Source: an uncultured Selenomonadaceae bacterium (GTDB lineage Bacteria > Bacillota > Negativicutes > Selenomonadales > Selenomonadaceae). Taken from it: a stretch of 42,923 bases of DNA. Below are positions 1-7,978 of the stretch, one piece after another. Position 1 is the first letter of the stretch. Every line of letters begins with the position of its first letter. The position numbers and the translations under genes were made by a program. Where the stretch lies: positions 1-42,923 of the forward strand of contig CAJOGX010000014.1 of assembly GCA_905234175.1 (NCBI GenBank). The letters run 5' to 3'. The notes below the pieces were generated by a model, which searched no databases, was not told the DNA's origin, and saw only the letters and a list, made by a program, of their open reading frames with translations.

Positions 1-1019
1 GAACGTTCGAGCCGCATTTTGAGTTCAGCTGGCATTTCAACTTTCGGCGCGTCTGGGTGAAGCAGCCACGTTGCGGCGGAATGCGTCTCAGTGATTTTGA
101 ACATTGGCGGTTCGGCAAGCTCGTCGATTTTCATTGCGAACTGGTTGCGCGCGGCGAAGGCGTCGCCTTTTGGTTCGTGCAGAAGATTCGGCGGGCTGCC
201 TGGGATTGAATATAATCGGTCGTCGTCGGTTTCCAAGTCCGGCATTGCTGATAAAAGTCCCCACGTGTATGGATGGCGCGGGTCGTAGAAAATTTCGTCG
301 ACGGTGCCGGTCTCGATAATTTTTCCGGCGTACATGACGTTGACGAAATCCGCAACCTTCGCAACAACGCCCAAATCGTGCGTGATGTAAATTACCGACA
401 AGCCCATTTTTTTCTGAATGTCGCTGATTAAATCCAGAATGCGCGCCTGAATCGTCACGTCAAGCGCAGTTGTCGGCTCGTCGCAGATTAAAATTTTCGG
501 CTCGCAGGAAAGGGCAATGGCGATAACTACGCGCTGGCGCATACCGCCTGAAAGCTGGTGCGGATAATTTTTCATTCGCCTTTCCGCGTCAACGATACCG
601 ACCAAATTCATCAGCTCGACAGCCTTAGCGTCGGCGTCCGCCCTGGAAATTTGCGTGTGCAGGAGCATACCTTCAGTAATCTGCGCGCCAATCGTCATCG
701 TCGGATCTAAACTCGTCATTGGATCCTGAAAAACCATGGCGATTTGCTGCCCGTTAATTTTCTGGCGCAAATCTTTTTTCGTCATAGTCAGCAGGTCGAC
801 ACCGTTGTAAATAATTTTCCCGCTGTTGATAACGCTGTTGCTGTCCAAAAGACCGGCGACGGCCTTCATGGTGACTGATTTGCCGGAGCCGCTCTCGCCA
901 ACCAGCGCGACAGTTTTGCCCTTCGGTAAGACCAAATCGACGCCACGAATCGCGTGAATTTTTCCGGCGTTCGTCTTAAAAGTTATGTCGAGATTTTCAA
1001 TCGTCAAAATGTTATCCAT
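1..1019 (-). CDS. oppD: Oligopeptide ABC transporter ATPase OppD (partial, 3' end outside window)
   Basis: Reading the minus strand from ATG at 1019 gives 339 residues without a stop, beginning [14 protein letters not shown], so the gene runs off the left edge. It is the nucleotide-binding subunit that powers peptide import from the cytoplasmic face. The Walker A GESGSGKS lies near residue 40, the ABC signature LSGGMRQR and Walker [13 protein letters not shown] follow, and the H-loop ITHDLGVV is intact. The C-terminal part carries the OppD/DppD extension (HPYTWGLL, then a PGSPPNLL stretch). Its start codon overlaps the oppC stop (ATGA), showing translational coupling. OppF, usually next, would lie outside the window. 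The family is certain; the peptide specificity is not visible. Confidence 0.95.
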   Translation of the reverse strand, partial: MDNILTIENLDITFKTNAGKIHAIRGVDLVLPKGKTVALVGESGSGKSVTMKAVAGLLDSNSVINSGKIIYNGVDLLTMTKKDLRQKINGQQIAMVFQDPMTSLDPTMTIGAQITEGMLLHTQISRADADAKAVELMNLVGIVDAERRMKNYPHQLSGGMRQRVVIAIALSCEPKILICDEPTTALDVTIQARILDLISDIQKKMGLSVIYITHDLGVVAKVADFVNVMYAGKIIETGTVDEIFYDPRHPYTWGLLSAMPDLETDDDRLYSIPGSPPNLLHEPKGDAFAARNQFAMKIDELAEPPMFKITETHSAATWLLHPDAPKVEMPAELKMRLER

Positions 1020-2005
1020 CACATGTCCTCAAGCTTCGGCGCCAGCGCTTCTCTGAACCCGTCGCCAATCAAATTGAATCCCAGCATTAAAATCGCCAGC
1101 ACGGTTATCGGCGGCAGGATTTGATAAGGCAGAATCGTGATATTGTTGAACCCCGCCTCGATTAGCGAGCCAACTGAGCACTGCGGCAGGACTATTCCTA
1201 CGCCGACGAATGACAGAAACGCTTCCGTGAAAATCGCCACGGGGATTGAGAACATGACCTGCGTGATTACCGGCCCGATTGTGTTCGGCAGAATCTGCTT
1301 AAAAATTATGTGGAAACTGCCAGCGCCGAGCGTCCGGCTCGCCAGAACGTATTCGCGTTCCTTGAGCTTGAGACATTCCGCGCGCGCGATTTTGCTCATG
1401 CCAATCCATTCGGTTATCAGCAGCGACGCGATAACTAAGCCAATGCCCTTGTCCATGAAAATCGCCAGAATCGAAATGATAACCAGCGTCGGGATTGAGC
1501 CGGCAATTTCGATGAACCGCTGTAAAACGTTATCGACGCGGCCGCCGAAAAAGCCAGAGATTAGCCCGTAGCTCGTGCCAATTATCATGTCGATAAAAAT
1601 CGTGACGAAGGCGATAATCAGCGAAACGCGAGCGCCCTGCCAGGTACGCGTCCACAAATCGCGCCCAAGGTCGTCAGTGCCGAAAATAAAAGTTTTGTCC
1701 GCGAAGTAGCCTTCACCCTCACCGGCGAACTGCGGCGACAAACTTTTAGCGACAACTTCCCTGCCAGCCGCGTCCGTTACAGAAACAATTTCGTCGTAGG
1801 CGTAGGAACTGAAAACCGGCGCGAAAATCGCAAAGAGAATTATCACGCTGACGAGAACCACGCCCGTCATAGCGAATTTGTTCCGCGCGAAATGAATCGC
1901 AACGCCTTTCCAGTAGCCCTGCGACGCGAAATTTTTATCAACGTTAATATCCCGCTCGGTGATAAATTCAAAATCGCCTTCGCGCGGCGTGTAAACTTTT
2001 TCCAA
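1019..2005 (-). CDS. oppC: Oligopeptide ABC transporter permease OppC
   Basis: Inner-membrane permease of the peptide importer, 328 residues. An N-terminal cytoplasmic stretch of about 40 residues precedes the first membrane helix (MTGVVLVSVIILFAIFAPVF), followed by a periplasmic loop and the BPD_transp_1 core with about five helices. The EAA-type coupling loop reads YVLASRTLGAGSFHIIFKQI. The start is TTG at 2005, because GGAGG sits 10 nt upstream and no ATG is available nearby. It lies 2 nt after the oppB stop and overlaps oppD by 1 nt, so it is a middle gene of the opp operon. Opp and Dpp permeases cannot be told apart from sequence alone. Confidence 0.95.
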   Translation of the reverse strand: MEKVYTPREGDFEFITERDINVDKNFASQGYWKGVAIHFARNKFAMTGVVLVSVIILFAIFAPVFSSYAYDEIVSVTDAAGREVVAKSLSPQFAGEGEGYFADKTFIFGTDDLGRDLWTRTWQGARVSLIIAFVTIFIDMIIGTSYGLISGFFGGRVDNVLQRFIEIAGSIPTLVIISILAIFMDKGIGLVIASLLITEWIGMSKIARAECLKLKEREYVLASRTLGAGSFHIIFKQILPNTIGPVITQVMFSIPVAIFTEAFLSFVGVGIVLPQCSVGSLIEAGFNNITILPYQILPPITVLAILMLGFNLIGDGFREALAPKLEDM

Positions 2006-2007
2006 CG

Positions 2008-2952
2008 CTACGCCGCCTCCTTCGCCGAAAGTCTGATACGCGGGTCGATTATCCCGTACAAAATATCCAGCAGCAGCATGACGCCGATATACAGCGACGA
2101 GAAAACTATTCCCAGCGCCAGAACGTAATTGTAGTCTACGCCCTCGCCGGCTATCGCGTCAACCATGAGCTTTCCTACGCCGTTGACGCCGTAAATTTTT
2201 TCCATGACCATCGCGCCCGTCAGCAAGTCCACAACCAGCGGCGCGATAACCGTCACGACAGGTATCAGCGCGTTCCTCAGCACGTGCCGCCGCATTAGTT
2301 CAAAGCCCTGCAGGCCCTTCGACTCCGCCAGCTTCACGTAGTCGCTGTTCAAAACTTCAACCATTTCGTTTCGCGTGAACCGCGCCACCGTTGAAATCGT
2401 GAACAGGCTCAAAGACAGCGCCGGCATTATCGACGAGAACAGAAACCGCGACGGGTCGAAAAAGTACGGGAAGAACGGAATTTTGTACGCGAAAAAGTAC
2501 TGCAGGAAAATCATGAACACGTACGACGGAATACACACGCCGAGGATTGAAAGTACCGTACACAGCCCGTCGAGGAACTTTCCGCGATTCAGCGCCGCTA
2601 CAATTCCCGTCAGCAGACCAACCGCCGTCCCGAAAAATATCGACAGCACACCAATTTTGAACGAGTTTTCAAGACACGCCAGCAGGATTGGTTTTATCGG
2701 CGCGCCGTTATAGAGCGAAGTCCCGTTGCCGAAATTTCCGCTCAAAAGCATTCGCATATAGTCCGCGAACTGCACCAGAATCGGCTTATCGAGCCCCAAT
2801 TCCGCGCGCTTCTGCAAAATCATTTCCGCGCTCATTCGCTCGACCGGAAACGGGTTCCCTGGCATGATTCGTATCAGCACGAACAGCACGAAAATTATCA
2901 CGAACAGCGTCACCGCCGCCAGCAAAATTCGTTTCGCTATGTATTTCGTCAC
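2008..2952 (-). CDS. oppB: Oligopeptide ABC transporter permease OppB
   Basis: Partner permease of OppC, 314 residues from GTG at 2952. The protein then begins MTKYIAKRILLA, the usual OppB beginning. A TTG at 2964 would add four residues but overlaps the AGGAAG ribosome site, so it is less likely. The first helix is followed by the RIMPGNPF motif typical of OppB/DppB and a periplasmic segment, then the permease core. The coupling loop reads YVKLAESKGLQGFELMRRHV. It follows the binding-protein gene with a gap of 16 nt and precedes oppC by 2 nt. Length and topology match the family. Confidence 0.95.
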   Translation of the reverse strand: MTKYIAKRILLAAVTLFVIIFVLFVLIRIMPGNPFPVERMSAEMILQKRAELGLDKPILVQFADYMRMLLSGNFGNGTSLYNGAPIKPILLACLENSFKIGVLSIFFGTAVGLLTGIVAALNRGKFLDGLCTVLSILGVCIPSYVFMIFLQYFFAYKIPFFPYFFDPSRFLFSSIMPALSLSLFTISTVARFTRNEMVEVLNSDYVKLAESKGLQGFELMRRHVLRNALIPVVTVIAPLVVDLLTGAMVMEKIYGVNGVGKLMVDAIAGEGVDYNYVLALGIVFSSLYIGVMLLLDILYGIIDPRIRLSAKEAA

Positions 2953-2968
2953 GAGAAATTCCAACTTC

Positions 2969-4603
2969 CTATTTTATTGTAGCAAATTTGAAAACGCGCG
3001 GCAGATTCAGCGCGTGGAACTCTATCCCCCGCACGCCGTCCGCTAACAAAATTGTCTGGTTTACAAAGTACAGCGGAGCGATAGCCGCTTCCCGCATAAC
3101 AATTCCTTCCGCCTCGTGCAGCGCCGCCCAATAATCGTCGTAGTTCCAATAATCGCCGCTCATGCAGTCGCTGATAATTTCGTCGTAGCGCGCGTTGCTC
3201 CAAAGTCCAAAATTATTCGCGTTGCCGGTCTGCCAGAGCGTCAGGTAAGTCGTCGGGTCAGCGTAATCCGGCCGCCACGCGTCAAGCACAATATCAAATC
3301 TTTGCTTTTTGGATTTGTCAAGGCGCTCGGCTGTCGTCATCGGCTGAAGATTTATCGTGACGCCAGGCAGATTCGCTTCCAGCTGAGCTTTGAGCGCCTG
3401 CGCGACTTTGACAAGAGTAGTACCGGCGTCGTTCGAGTAGAGCAGACCAAGTTCAAAAGTTTTCGCGCCGAGTTCAGCCTTCGCCAGATCAAGGTAACCG
3501 CGCGCCTTTTTAACATCGTAGCCGACGTACTCAGCGAATTTGTTCTGGTCGGCGGAAAAATCTTCGTCATTGTACCTGTTGAAAGCGAAATTCGGGCGGA
3601 CGGCGGTATAAGCGGGCTGCGAGCCGTCCATAACGTAATCGTTGACGAGAGTTTCGCGGTCGACAGCGTGAGTTATCGCCAGCCGCAGATTCTGATTCGC
3701 CAGATTTTCATTTCGGGTATTGAACACCAGAAAATTCATGTGCCCGACGTTGACGGTTCTGAGATTTTTTGCCAGCGATTCGTCGTCGCGAATATTTTTT
3801 GCGTGGTCGCCGTCAATCTTTACAAGTTTGAGCGTGCCGTTTTTGAAGGCGGTCAGCGCGTCGTCCGGCGAAGTTACAACCTGATAGGCGAGCCCGTCAA
3901 GGTGAACGCTGGCGGCGTCCCAGTAATTTTTATTTTTCCTCAGCCGGATATTCGCGGCGCCTGGCTTATAATCTTCGAGCGTGAAGGCGCTGTTCGACAG
4001 GAAAGTTTCCGGCGTCGTTGCGTAAGTTCTGGCGGCGAGGCTGCTGAAAAATTTTTCATTGACTGGGTAGAAAATATGCAAAGGCATCAGCGACAGGAAA
4101 AACGGCACGGGCTCTTCGAGTTCAACCACGAGCGTTTTGGAATCTGGCGCGCTGACGCCCAAAGTTACCGGCGCTGCCTTTCGGCTGATAATCGCGGCGG
4201 CATTTTTTACGCGTCCAATGTCGCTGAACATATAAGCGTACTCGTTGGCGTCCGCGCAGACTCTCCGCCACGCAAATACAAAATCCTCAGCCGTCACGTC
4301 GTCGCCGTTCGACCATTTTGCGTCGCGCAGGTGGAAAGTGTAAATTTTGCCGTCCTCGGAAATATCGTAGCTGTCAGCGAGCGCCGGAATAATTTTATCG
4401 TTTCTGTCCTGCCGCAGGAGCCCTTCGACGCAATTCCCCAGCACTTCCATCGACGTGGTATCCATAATGTAATCGTTGTCCAGCGAAATAACTGAACGCT
4501 CAAGCATGACCGGCAGATAATCGCCGCCGCCTGGTTTTTCTTCGCCGCAGCCTGCCGCCGTGAAAAGTACCAGTGCGAGCAGGACTATCCAAAGTTTCCG
4601 CAT
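2969..4603 (-). CDS. Oligopeptide-binding lipoprotein (OppA family), second copy
   Basis: Extracytoplasmic solute-binding protein of family 5 (SBP_bac_5), 544 residues. The signal peptide ends in the lipobox TAAGC, with lipidated Cys19. The family signature follows (YDISEDGKIYTFHLRDAKW and GDDVTAEDFVFAWRR). It captures peptides and hands them to OppBC. The start is ATG 4603 with GAGG 8 nt upstream. It lies 10 nt after a closely similar paralogue (4614-6263): both share the GDDVTAEDFVFAWRR block, a TPETFLSN block and the ALTAFKNGTL block, so the pair is a tandem duplication that has diverged along its length. Two receptors for one permease suggest a broadened or split peptide range, which is inference. 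Confidence 0.93.
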   Translation of the reverse strand: MRKLWIVLLALVLFTAAGCGEEKPGGGDYLPVMLERSVISLDNDYIMDTTSMEVLGNCVEGLLRQDRNDKIIPALADSYDISEDGKIYTFHLRDAKWSNGDDVTAEDFVFAWRRVCADANEYAYMFSDIGRVKNAAAIISRKAAPVTLGVSAPDSKTLVVELEEPVPFFLSLMPLHIFYPVNEKFFSSLAARTYATTPETFLSNSAFTLEDYKPGAANIRLRKNKNYWDAASVHLDGLAYQVVTSPDDALTAFKNGTLKLVKIDGDHAKNIRDDESLAKNLRTVNVGHMNFLVFNTRNENLANQNLRLAITHAVDRETLVNDYVMDGSQPAYTAVRPNFAFNRYNDEDFSADQNKFAEYVGYDVKKARGYLDLAKAELGAKTFELGLLYSNDAGTTLVKVAQALKAQLEANLPGVTINLQPMTTAERLDKSKKQRFDIVLDAWRPDYADPTTYLTLWQTGNANNFGLWSNARYDEIISDCMSGDYWNYDDYWAALHEAEGIVMREAAIAPLYFVNQTILLADGVRGIEFHALNLPRVFKFATIK

Positions 4604-4613
4604 TCGCCGCGCC

Positions 4614-6263
4614 TCAGTTCATTTTTGCATTTTTGAAGACGCGTTCGAGAGCCACGGAATGAAATTCGACGCCGGTGACGTGAGGAGAAATTAAAAGAGC
4701 GCTGGCGTTGGTGTAGAGCGGGGCGATAACGGCGTTGTCGAGCAGAATTTTTTCAGCGTCGTACATTGCGTTCCAGCGGGCGTCGTAGTCGCCGGCCAGC
4801 GCGCCGGTCGTGCAGTCAGCGATAATTTTATCGTAGGCGGCGTTGCTCCAGTGCTCAGCAATTTCGCAGCCCTCGGTTGTCCACAGGTTGAAAAAGCTCA
4901 TTGGATCGTTGTAGTCGGGCGCCCAGTTCGTCAGCGCAATGTCGTAGTTATTCGAGGTGACGTTTGTCAGGTACTCGGCTTTCGGCATCGGCTGAAGGTT
5001 AATCGTGACGCCGTGCAGATTCGCTTCGACTTGAGATTTAATCGCCTGCGCGACTTTTACAACGGTATCGCCGCCGTCGTTGGCGTAAATCATATTCAGC
5101 GCGAAACTGTCGGTGCCGAGTTCAGCTTTGGCGTTGTCCAGAAAATTTCTCGCGCGTTCAATGTCGAAGCCGATAACGTCAGCGAACTGATTCTGGTTGG
5201 CGGCGAAGTAGGCGCCGGTTTTAGCGTTGGGCGCGAAGTCCAGCGGAACGGCGGTGTAAGTCGCGCGGGAGCCGTTCATTACGTAGTTGCCGACGAGAGA
5301 TTCGCGGTCGATTGCGTTGGAAATTGCAAGGCGGAGATTGGCGTTTGAGAGCGCGCCGGCGTGATGATTTTTAGGATCCTGGTTAAACGAAAGGTACTGC
5401 AAAAGGCCGGTAGAGATAATCTTCAAGTCCTTTGAAAGTTCGGCGTCTTCCTGCGTGTGCTTAACCTGATTGCCGCTGATTTGCGCGAGGTTGAGCGTGC
5501 CGTTTTTGAAGGCGGTCAGCGCGTTGTCGGAGGAAGTCACAACCTGATATTGGAAATTTTCCAGCGCGACATTTTCAGCGTTCCAGTAGGATTCATTTTT
5601 TTCGAGCTGAATGTTGGCGGTGCCAGGCAGGTAGCCGGTCAGCCTGAAGGCGCCGTTCGAGAGGAAAGTTTCGGGCGTCGTGCCGTAAGTTCCGGCGTCG
5701 AGGCTGCTGTAAAATTTTTCGTTGATTGGATAAAACGTCGGGAAGACCATGAGCGACGGGAAAAAGATAACCGGCGCTTCGAGTTCAACAACGAGAGTTT
5801 TGGCGTCCGGCGCAGATACGCCAAGCGTTGCGGGGTCGGCGCCCTTCGTCACGGCGTCAGCGTTTTTTATACAGGCGGCGGTGTTGCCGAAAATGTAGGC
5901 GTACTCATTCGCCAGCTGACAGTGACGGCGCCACGCGAACACGAAATCTTCAGCGGTTACGTCGTCGCCGTTCGCCCATTTTGCGTCGCGCAGTTTGAAG
6001 GTGTAAGTTTTGCCGTCGTCAGAAATGGTGTAGCTTTCAGCGAGCGCGGGGACAGGGTTGCCCTTCGCGTCGAACTGTGTCAGACCGTCGATGCAGTCCG
6101 CAATAACTTCAAACGAAGCCAGATCCGTCGCCTGCGCACTGTCCAGCGATACGACGTTGGAGCCGAGCATTACGCTAAGTTTGCCGCTGTCCGAGCCGCC
6201 GCCTCCGCAGCCCGTCAGCATTAGCGTCGCCGTCATTAAAATCAGCGCGAAAAATTTTTTCAT
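4614..6263 (-). CDS. oppA: Oligopeptide-binding lipoprotein (OppA family), first copy
   Basis: Family 5 solute-binding lipoprotein, 549 residues. The signal peptide ends in the lipobox LMLTGC (Cys19) followed by a Gly/Ser linker. The SBP_bac_5 core has YTISDDGKTYTFKLRDAKW near residue 85 and a C-terminal lobe with VTINLQPMPKAEY. The ATG at 6263 overlaps the stop of the M15 peptidase gene (ATGA), so the two are translationally coupled. The gene is followed by its paralogue and oppBCD in one operon. MppA-type members of this family bind murein tripeptide, and the linked peptidase makes such a role plausible but unproven. The downstream paralogue may bind a different peptide set. Confidence 0.93.
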   Translation of the reverse strand: MKKFFALILMTATLMLTGCGGGGSDSGKLSVMLGSNVVSLDSAQATDLASFEVIADCIDGLTQFDAKGNPVPALAESYTISDDGKTYTFKLRDAKWANGDDVTAEDFVFAWRRHCQLANEYAYIFGNTAACIKNADAVTKGADPATLGVSAPDAKTLVVELEAPVIFFPSLMVFPTFYPINEKFYSSLDAGTYGTTPETFLSNGAFRLTGYLPGTANIQLEKNESYWNAENVALENFQYQVVTSSDNALTAFKNGTLNLAQISGNQVKHTQEDAELSKDLKIISTGLLQYLSFNQDPKNHHAGALSNANLRLAISNAIDRESLVGNYVMNGSRATYTAVPLDFAPNAKTGAYFAANQNQFADVIGFDIERARNFLDNAKAELGTDSFALNMIYANDGGDTVVKVAQAIKSQVEANLHGVTINLQPMPKAEYLTNVTSNNYDIALTNWAPDYNDPMSFFNLWTTEGCEIAEHWSNAAYDKIIADCTTGALAGDYDARWNAMYDAEKILLDNAVIAPLYTNASALLISPHVTGVEFHSVALERVFKNAKMN

Positions 6264-6853
6264 CTTGATTCTCCTTTAAAAAAATGTTGGTAGTCCAGCG
6301 CGTCATCCCAGCAGTTGCCGCCCCACTTAAAGCCGCGTTCGGCGAAAAGTCTGTGGCACAAATCGCCCTCGACAATTTTGTACGGGAAATTTTTTGTACG
6401 GTCTTCAAACTCGACTCCGTTGGCGGGCTCAATGCTCTTGACGCCGTTCACGAATTTTATGTAGGGATTGTAGCGCGGGTTAATGTCGACCGCCATGCCG
6501 TAGCCGTGCCGCGAAATTCTCGTGGTGTGAGAAACCAGCCGGTAATTGAAGCACGAAGAATTATTGTCGCGCATGGAAAGTTCGTCGTCGGCGTCGTACT
6601 CATCAATCAGCCGGATTTTTTCAATAGGATAAGCCGCCGCATAGAGCGCACTGAAAATTTCAATCAGCTCGCCAGCAATTTCGGCGTTGCAAATCATTTC
6701 GCCGGTCAAAACTTTTCCGTCCAAATCCCTGTGCAGAAGTTTCAGGCAGCGTAAATCTTCGCGCGGAACCGTACAATCTTTCCTGTAAGACTTGCCGTAA
6801 ATCCTGGCGAAAATCTCGTCGCTAATCTCGAAAATGCCAAAACCGTCGTTCAA
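6260..6853 (-). CDS. M15-family peptidase (D-Ala-D-Ala carboxypeptidase / endolysin-like), no signal peptide
   Basis: Zinc peptidase of the M15 (VanY/Ply-like) group, 197 residues from TTG 6853. Visible ligand motifs are SRHGYGMAVDIN (His116, Asp123) and the C-terminal GFKWGGN...DYQHF (His190), typical of M15C-type enzymes that cut peptides of peptidoglycan. I chose TTG 6853 because a GGGGG site lies 9 nt upstream; TTG 6862 abuts that site. No signal peptide or membrane segment is visible, so the enzyme is probably cytoplasmic. It is the first gene of an operon with two peptide-binding proteins and oppBCD, overlapping the first by 4 nt. A role in trimming imported cell-wall peptides fits this context but is inference. 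Confidence 0.85.
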   Translation of the reverse strand: MNDGFGIFEISDEIFARIYGKSYRKDCTVPREDLRCLKLLHRDLDGKVLTGEMICNAEIAGELIEIFSALYAAAYPIEKIRLIDEYDADDELSMRDNNSSCFNYRLVSHTTRISRHGYGMAVDINPRYNPYIKFVNGVKSIEPANGVEFEDRTKNFPYKIVEGDLCHRLFAERGFKWGGNCWDDALDYQHFFKGESR

Positions 6854-6878
6854 TGAACTCAACCCCCGTGAAAAATTT

Positions 6879-6893
6879 CTGATATAATATCAG
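6879..6893 (+). promoter_or_regulatory. Palindromic extended -10 promoter for the serine hydrolase
   Basis: The 15-mer CTGATATAATATCAG is a perfect inverted repeat around a central A. On the plus strand it contains TGaTATAAT, an extended -10 element (TATAAT at 6883-6888), with no good -35. Transcription would begin near 6895, 30 nt before the ATG of the hydrolase at 6926. The same bases form the opposing -10, so RNA polymerase can load in only one direction at a time. The palindrome could also be an operator. Confidence 0.5.
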
Positions 6894-6912
6894 CTGGCAA
6901 AAATAAAATCAA
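6884..6912 (-). promoter_or_regulatory. Sigma-70-type promoter of the M15-opp operon
   Basis: On the minus strand, TTGATT (6912-6907) and TATTAT (6889-6884) are separated by exactly 17 nt. Transcription would start near 6877, giving a leader of about 24 nt that includes the GGGGG ribosome site. The -10 lies inside the palindrome at 6879-6893 shared with the opposite promoter. Confidence 0.6.
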
Positions 6913-6925
6913 GGAGAGTGTTGAA

Positions 6926-7978
6926 ATGGTTGCCGGAACCGGCGTGATTGTCTACCGAAACGGCGCGGAAGTCTACGCGGATTTTTTCGGCGTACGCAGC
7001 GTCAAAAAAAATAAGCCCGTCACCCGCGCGACTCGATTCAGAGCCGCCTCGGCGAGCAAGCTTTTTGTAATTTTTACGGTCATGCAGCTGGCTGAGCGCG
7101 GCGAAATTAACCTTAACGCGGACGCCAGCGAATATCTTGGTTTTAAAATTCGCGCTGAAAAAATTACCGTGAGAATGTTAGCCAGCCACACTTCGAGCCT
7201 GCGCGACGGGAAAATTTACAGCATTCCGCCGAGTTACAGCGTCGAAGAATTTTTCAGACCGGACGGGAAATTTTTTGAAGGCGGCGCGCATTTTGGCGGC
7301 TGGGAGTTCTGCTACAGCAATTTGAACTACGGGCTTCTGGGAACGATTATCGAGGCGGTGACCGGCGTCCGCTTTGACGTTTACCAGCGCGAAAATATTT
7401 TGAGCCAGCTTGACATTCGCGCGGAGTACGTCGTTGGAAATTTGGGCGCGGGCGAATTTGAAAATCTCGGCGCGCTTTACCTGAACGGCAGGGCAACCGA
7501 CGACTTCGACGCTCAGCCGGAACGTGACACAATCGCTCTGCAAAATCCCTACGCGGAAAATTTCAGCGGCGTTTACAGTCTGAAAAATTATCGCGCGGGC
7601 ACCAACGCCACGATTTTTTCTCCGCAGGGCGGCCTTAGAATTTCTTTCGAGGAACTTACACACGCGCTGGAAATGCTGATTGGCGGCGGAAAATTTCGCG
7701 GGCGGCAGATTCTCAAAGCTGAGTCCGTGGCTGAAATTTTCAAATCGAACTGGATTTACGACGGCGCGAACGGCGATACCTGCGGCGGCGAAATGCTCAA
7801 CTACGGGCTGGGCAGCTACAAAATCGCTGGCGGCTACGCGGGGCACGCGGGAGAGGCTTTCGGTATGCTCAGCGGGATTTTTTTCAAAGGCGGCAGCGGC
7901 TTCGTCTACATGATGAACGGCGAAGATTTTGCGCTGGAAACTGCGCTGAGGAATTTCGCGCGCGGTTTAGCGGAGTAA
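6926..7978 (+). CDS. Serine hydrolase, beta-lactamase/class C PBP-like fold
   Basis: Penicillin-binding-protein-like serine hydrolase (Beta-lactamase, PF00144 family), 350 residues. The catalytic motifs are the SxxK tetrad SASK (Ser42, Lys45), the YxN motif in FCYSNLNYGLLG, and a C-terminal GHAG replacing KTG. The ATG at 6926 has AAGGAG 9 nt upstream. The protein begins directly with the first strand of the domain (VAGTGVIVYRNGAEVY); there is no signal peptide, so it is predicted to be cytoplasmic. Members act as DD-peptidases, esterases or amidases, and the substrate cannot be read from the sequence. It is divergent from the M15-opp operon and its 3' end overlaps the convergent threonine dehydratase gene by 12 nt. 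Confidence 0.85.
   Translation: MVAGTGVIVYRNGAEVYADFFGVRSVKKNKPVTRATRFRAASASKLFVIFTVMQLAERGEINLNADASEYLGFKIRAEKITVRMLASHTSSLRDGKIYSIPPSYSVEEFFRPDGKFFEGGAHFGGWEFCYSNLNYGLLGTIIEAVTGVRFDVYQRENILSQLDIRAEYVVGNLGAGEFENLGALYLNGRATDDFDAQPERDTIALQNPYAENFSGVYSLKNYRAGTNATIFSPQGGLRISFEELTHALEMLIGGGKFRGRQILKAESVAEIFKSNWIYDGANGDTCGGEMLNYGLGSYKIAGGYAGHAGEAFGMLSGIFFKGGSGFVYMMNGEDFALETALRNFARGLAE

Noticed and set aside
3116-4495. 459-codon plus-strand frame across the second OppA gene
   Set aside because: Shadow of a lipoprotein gene with clear SBP_bac_5 motifs in operon context.
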